Positions 60,119-64,000 of a stretch of DNA of 64,000 bases are shown piece by piece. Position numbers and translations under genes: made by a program. Positions within the stretch are counted from its first letter, which is position 1. Each line of letters starts with the position of its first letter. The stretch is taken from NCBI RefSeq assembly GCF_963924675.1, contig NC_089228.1, positions 93,030,894 through 93,094,893 on the forward strand, in the 5' to 3' direction. This DNA is from Phocoena phocoena. Its lineage: Eukaryota; Chordata; Mammalia; Artiodactyla; Phocoenidae. The notes under the pieces are model-generated. The model saw only the letters and a list, made by a program, of their open reading frames with translations, was not told the origin of the DNA and did no database searches.

Positions 60119-60489
60119 ACGCTCTATTTAGAATTCTAGTCAGCTTATGTATGTATCTATATTTCTGTGTGTGCCTATGTGAGAGAGAAGGGGATCCTTT
60201 AGCTTTGCTTGGTTATAATGGTAATAAAGACATTCAATTTACTAATCCCCCTGGCTCCCAACCACTGCAACCTTTAGAAATGTGGCTTCAAGGGACCATG
60301 GTCTTTTTGCAGTATCTGATAAATTTCTATTGGGCAAGTTTCCTGTGTGAAGGTTACTCAGCAAATTAAAACCTTTTACAGTGATAATAAGTATGAATTT
60401 CTCCATCACTTAACACTAAAAGGAAATAGCTTACAAAATAAGAAACTCTTGTGACTTTGAAGTTCTTGTTTATTTCTATGTTCTTTGAG

Positions 60490-60490
<1 letters not shown>

Positions 60491-60532
<42 letters not shown>

Positions 60533-60540
60533 CGCACGCG
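60491..60540. repeat. (TG)n-(CG)n alternating purine-pyrimidine tract
   Basis: About 18 TG repeats run directly into GCGCGCACGCACGCG, about 50 bases of nearly perfect purine-pyrimidine alternation. Confidence 0.95.
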
Positions 60541-60871
60541 TTTGTATGTATGCTTACCCTGATCATATAATTCGCCTAAGTGCCACAGAGGATAAACAGA
60601 TGTAAAACCTATTTATTGGCCTTAAGGTACATACAATATGGTGAGGTTGAAAAATCGATCAAAATAAAGCAAAATACAGCCATATGAGAAAAGCTATAAA
60701 ATACGTGACTGCTTTCTTTTCTGAGATATTATTACCTTGAGTTTTATTCTCTGTAGTTCCAGTTTTCCACCCGTTTCAAACAAGGAGCTGGGCCCTAACT
60801 ATTCCTTCTGGTACAGAGCCAACAGCAGTCCTGCCATTTGCATGGACCTGAGTTTACTGCACACATTATTG

Positions 60872-61120
60872 ATATGGACTGAACGTTTATATCTACCCCC
60901 TCCAAAAATTCATATGTTGAAGTCCAACCCCTAATGTGATGGTATTCAGAAGTGGGGCCTTGGGAGGTGATTAGATCTAGATATGGTCATGAGGGTGAGA
61001 CCCTCGTGTTGGGATTAGTGCCCTCATAAGAAAAAGAAGAAACAGGAGACCTCTCTTGCTCGAAGTCCATGCACTGAGGAAAGGCCGCGTGAGGACACAG
61101 TGAGAAGGCAGCTGTCTTCC
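60872..61120 (+). mobile_element. Truncated MLT1/MST-type (MaLR) LTR
   Basis: GATATGGACTGAACGTTTAT, AATTCATATGTTGAAGTCCA, CTAATGTGATGGTATTCAGA and GTGAGGACACAGTGAGAAGG follow the 5' part of such LTRs; the 3' third is missing. Confidence 0.82.
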
Positions 61121-61139
61121 CCAGATCCCATACATTTTC

Positions 61140-61460
61140 TCAAGATGGGGCTAGAATCCCATCTCCTCTAAGAAGTCTTCCTAGACATTCCCAGTCCAAA
61201 TTAATCTCCCCTTTCTATACACATTTTATATCTCTATTTTGCACTTACCCCTACTTGCCTGATAGGGTGTGAATGTCCAACAAGTGTCCTTCTGCAGACC
61301 GCGAATTCCAGAGGACTGGGCCAGTGGACTGTTGGCTGTGCCCTTGAGCCCTCTTTCCATCTCAGGTCCTACCACCCTCTCACCCTCTACCTCAGCACCC
61401 AGCAAAGTGGTCTTTTCCCTGGAGGGTTTGCAGTAATTGTTGAATTTAATCTAATCACAG
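61140..61460 (+). mobile_element. L2 LINE 3' fragment (diverged)
   Basis: CTCTAAGAAGTCTTCCTAGA, CATTTTATATCTCTATTTTG, CGAATTCCAGAGGACTGGGC and CACCCAGCAAAG give a weak L2 3' order. Confidence 0.5.
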
Positions 61461-64000
61461 AAGAGGCAGAGAGATAACTGAGATGAAGTCATCACAGCAG
61501 GCTTTTTGGATAAGATAGACCTTAGTCTGGCTGCTCCAGGAGAGGTGAGTTTGTTTTTCTGAACCCTGTGGATAACACTTTGCAAACAGGGTAGCCCTCT
61601 GGACTCCTGGGAAAGGTAGATGAGTTCCCAATAAGCTTCCTTACGTAGAAGGAGTGATTCACCCTGGGAAAATGCTGACTGAACAAGTTCTTTTCATACA
61701 TGAAAAAAAAAAAACCTCTCATTAGGTTGAGCTTCAGCAATCCAGATTTTGAAATAGTAATAATACCCAACATTTGAATAGTGCTTTCCTGTTTAAAGAG
61801 CAACTTTGAAAGCTATGGCATACTTAAAAGCTATTTCATCTTAATACAGTCTTTGGAGGTATAGATCAACCTCAAACAGATGAGCAAATAAAATCAGAGA
61901 GGGTTAATAATTTGTCTCCAACCCAGGTCTTTTCATTTTTTCCTCCACTATACCACACTTCACTGAAGGGCACCATCAAATCAGAGTTAAAGATCATTTA
62001 GCTGCAGACCTCTCTAACGCTTAGATTCCCTCTAAACCTTGACTACAAAGCGGTATGGTTGAAATCATGCTTTATTAAGCAAATTAACATTGCAAGAAAG
62101 ATTCGAGATTCTTTTAATTACTTAAGTAAATAAACTTGAGAAGTTTGCACCTACACAAGCAAGATTGTAGTGAAATAAAAATAAACCAGGAGTATTGGTG
62201 AGCTAATCATAAACCAGTGGTATTTAAGAATACTAATCAATGAGTTGTGATAATTGCACTTCATCCTTGTTTATTTGCTAAAGCAAGTCCTCAAAGGACC
62301 TTTATCAGACACTACTTGATTAACCTGACTTGAGTTTATCTGTGCTTGAAAGCAAATAAAATTGTATTTCTGTAACTCAAACTTTTTACTGATTTAGCTT
62401 GCCTTCTCATCCAATTAGTTTTAAAAAATGTGACATGATTATATTTTTTGCTAGACTTTGAGACAGCAGCGTATAGGTACCTGACTTTATCAGGAAAAGT
62501 CTAAATCCTCAGCTTTCATAGAAAAATAAAGACCCTCTGTCCCAGGCAACAGAACTGAACTGTATAATCACTTTCCTTGTCTAAAGAAAATCCAAGGGTC
62601 GAAAACATAACATGCCATGAATTATAAAAGAGCCAAATCTTGGTTTTATAAGATTTTAGGACAAAGCACAAAATGGCAAAGAGCACTGTAAAAGCTGAAA
62701 TAAAAGCTTTGCTTATGTGAAAGAGATTTTTATGGAGGAGGAGATTTCAGTTTTTTAGAACTCTGTCTTTTCTGGAAGTTTTTGTGAAGCATAAAAATGA
62801 AGCATAATTTGTTGTGTGAATTCACAAAAGGTATTTGAGCAGAAATGATAACTCTCTGTAGCCTTTGGTTCTCTGGTGCACCGTGGCCCCTTCCTGACCA
62901 CAGATTGCTCTGCCAGCATTACAACAGGGCAATGATTAAAATCCAATTTTCTTGGAAGACTTCATTTCTATGCTGAGTATTAAGCTTTGTACACTTTGCA
63001 CTCTGGGATAACTTTCGTTTTCTTGAAAAGAGACATAAGTGTACTCCGCTTGCTTTGGGAAACAGTAAAGTCAGGTCTTAATTGTTATCACTTCCGTGGA
63101 AAGAAATACTCTTGCTTCTCCTTTTATATAAGAGATGAAAGAGAAAATGTAAAAATCTCCTTAGCTGTTGCCTGGAGTTTACCAGGCAGTTTGCCAGGGC
63201 TTTTTCCAATCATGGTAACAGACTTTGCACGAGCAAAGGTGAAAACTGGAGTAGCTCTGAGTAAATAACAGGCCAACCTTGAACCAACAAAAATATGTCA
63301 AGAGCTATCTCCCATGGATGCTTTATTAGTCTAGATAGCATAGAAGTGTCCTGGACACAGAGGTAGATGCTATTACATGAGACCTCAGTCTGGGCCATGA
63401 CACTGTCTAATTCCCATCACTGACTACCGGAAAAGCATCTTGTTATCCCCTAATCCCCAGGTTTCCCTACACATTATCCTTGCAGTACACTCTGCCCCTG
63501 GGTCTCCTGCTTCCTGATCTCCAGTAGTTCAATACCCCAGACAAGGTGCCATTCCTTCTAAGCAAGTTCTTCTCATACTTGAATGTGCTTTCAAATCTCC
63601 AGGAGACTTGTCTTGGGTTTGAGCTCTTCTACATCTATTGATAAAGTAGAACTTAATTTCTGGATCCCCAGCCATAAAAGCAATAGTAACCAAACTTCAA
63701 ACCCTGGGCTTGTTCATTTGTTGTGTGGCATTGCGAAGATGCAGCATAGACATCCGATATAGACTTTTTGGTGTTTGTAGAAAGACTAGCACTGATTGGG
63801 AAAATGTGACAACAGCAATCACTTTACTTAGAAATTAATGGTGTATCTAAATCTCTACTGGCACCTGCACCCCTATGGTGGGCATTGTGTGTCATTCTCT
63901 CAACTCCATCCCAGCCCTCATTCATTGTAGAAGAGCAATGAGGTTTGGAGAATTGATGTCTGTTTCAGAGAAGACCGTGATCAGTTTAAATCAGTTATGG
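61461..64000. other. Intergenic stretch to the window end
   Basis: AT-rich, apparently unique sequence. Open frames do not exceed about 93 codons and carry no domain that I recognise. No promoter, exon or classed repeat is supported. Confidence 0.55.

Overview
This window is mammalian nuclear DNA, most likely from a cetacean. It has a split gene with GT-AG introns and a CpG-rich promoter. It also has old mammal-wide repeats (MIR, L2, MLT1, MER5, Tigger1, L1M) and at least 15 copies of tRNA-derived CHR-family SINEs, a family known from cetaceans, hippos and ruminants. Several CHR copies have clear target-site duplications and long A tails. I saw no ruminant-type Bov-tA or BovB elements, which is why I favour Cetacea. 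The species cannot be read from this sequence.

One protein-coding gene is certain: a complete MYLIP (IDOL) gene on the minus strand, about 6.7-27.2 kb. It encodes the FERM-RING E3 ubiquitin ligase that degrades LDLR, VLDLR and ApoER2. Seven coding exons join to 1338 nt, which is exactly 445 codons plus a stop and matches the human protein length. The coding exons lie at 26882-26968, 25575-25765, 13813-13998, 12315-12512, 11646-11810, 10248-10668 and 8382-8471. Intron 5 uses a GC donor. A GC-rich promoter with GC boxes and two CCAAT boxes lies upstream, and a 3' UTR of about 1.7 kb ends at an AATAAA signal near 6.72 kb. The 3' UTR carries a CHR SINE.

The most unusual structure is a minisatellite at 9808-10257. 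It is a roughly 20-copy array whose unit is the exon 6 / intron 6 splice-donor junction itself, so the real 5' splice site is followed by more than a dozen near-identical decoy donors. Choosing a decoy would be expected to cost the protein the last two zinc ligands of its RING domain.

Layout: 1-6.7 kb is intergenic DNA downstream of MYLIP (L2, MER5A, CHR, MIR). 6.7-27.2 kb is MYLIP, with an 11.6 kb intron 2 full of L2, L1 and CHR. 26.4-27.6 kb is the CpG-rich promoter and first exon. 27.6-64 kb is an intergenic desert upstream of MYLIP, filled with CHR SINEs, L1M, L2, MIR, MLT1-type LTRs and a deleted Tigger1, with no convincing gene. In the human map MYLIP lies between DTNBP1 (upstream) and GMPR (downstream). 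Neither neighbour reaches this window.
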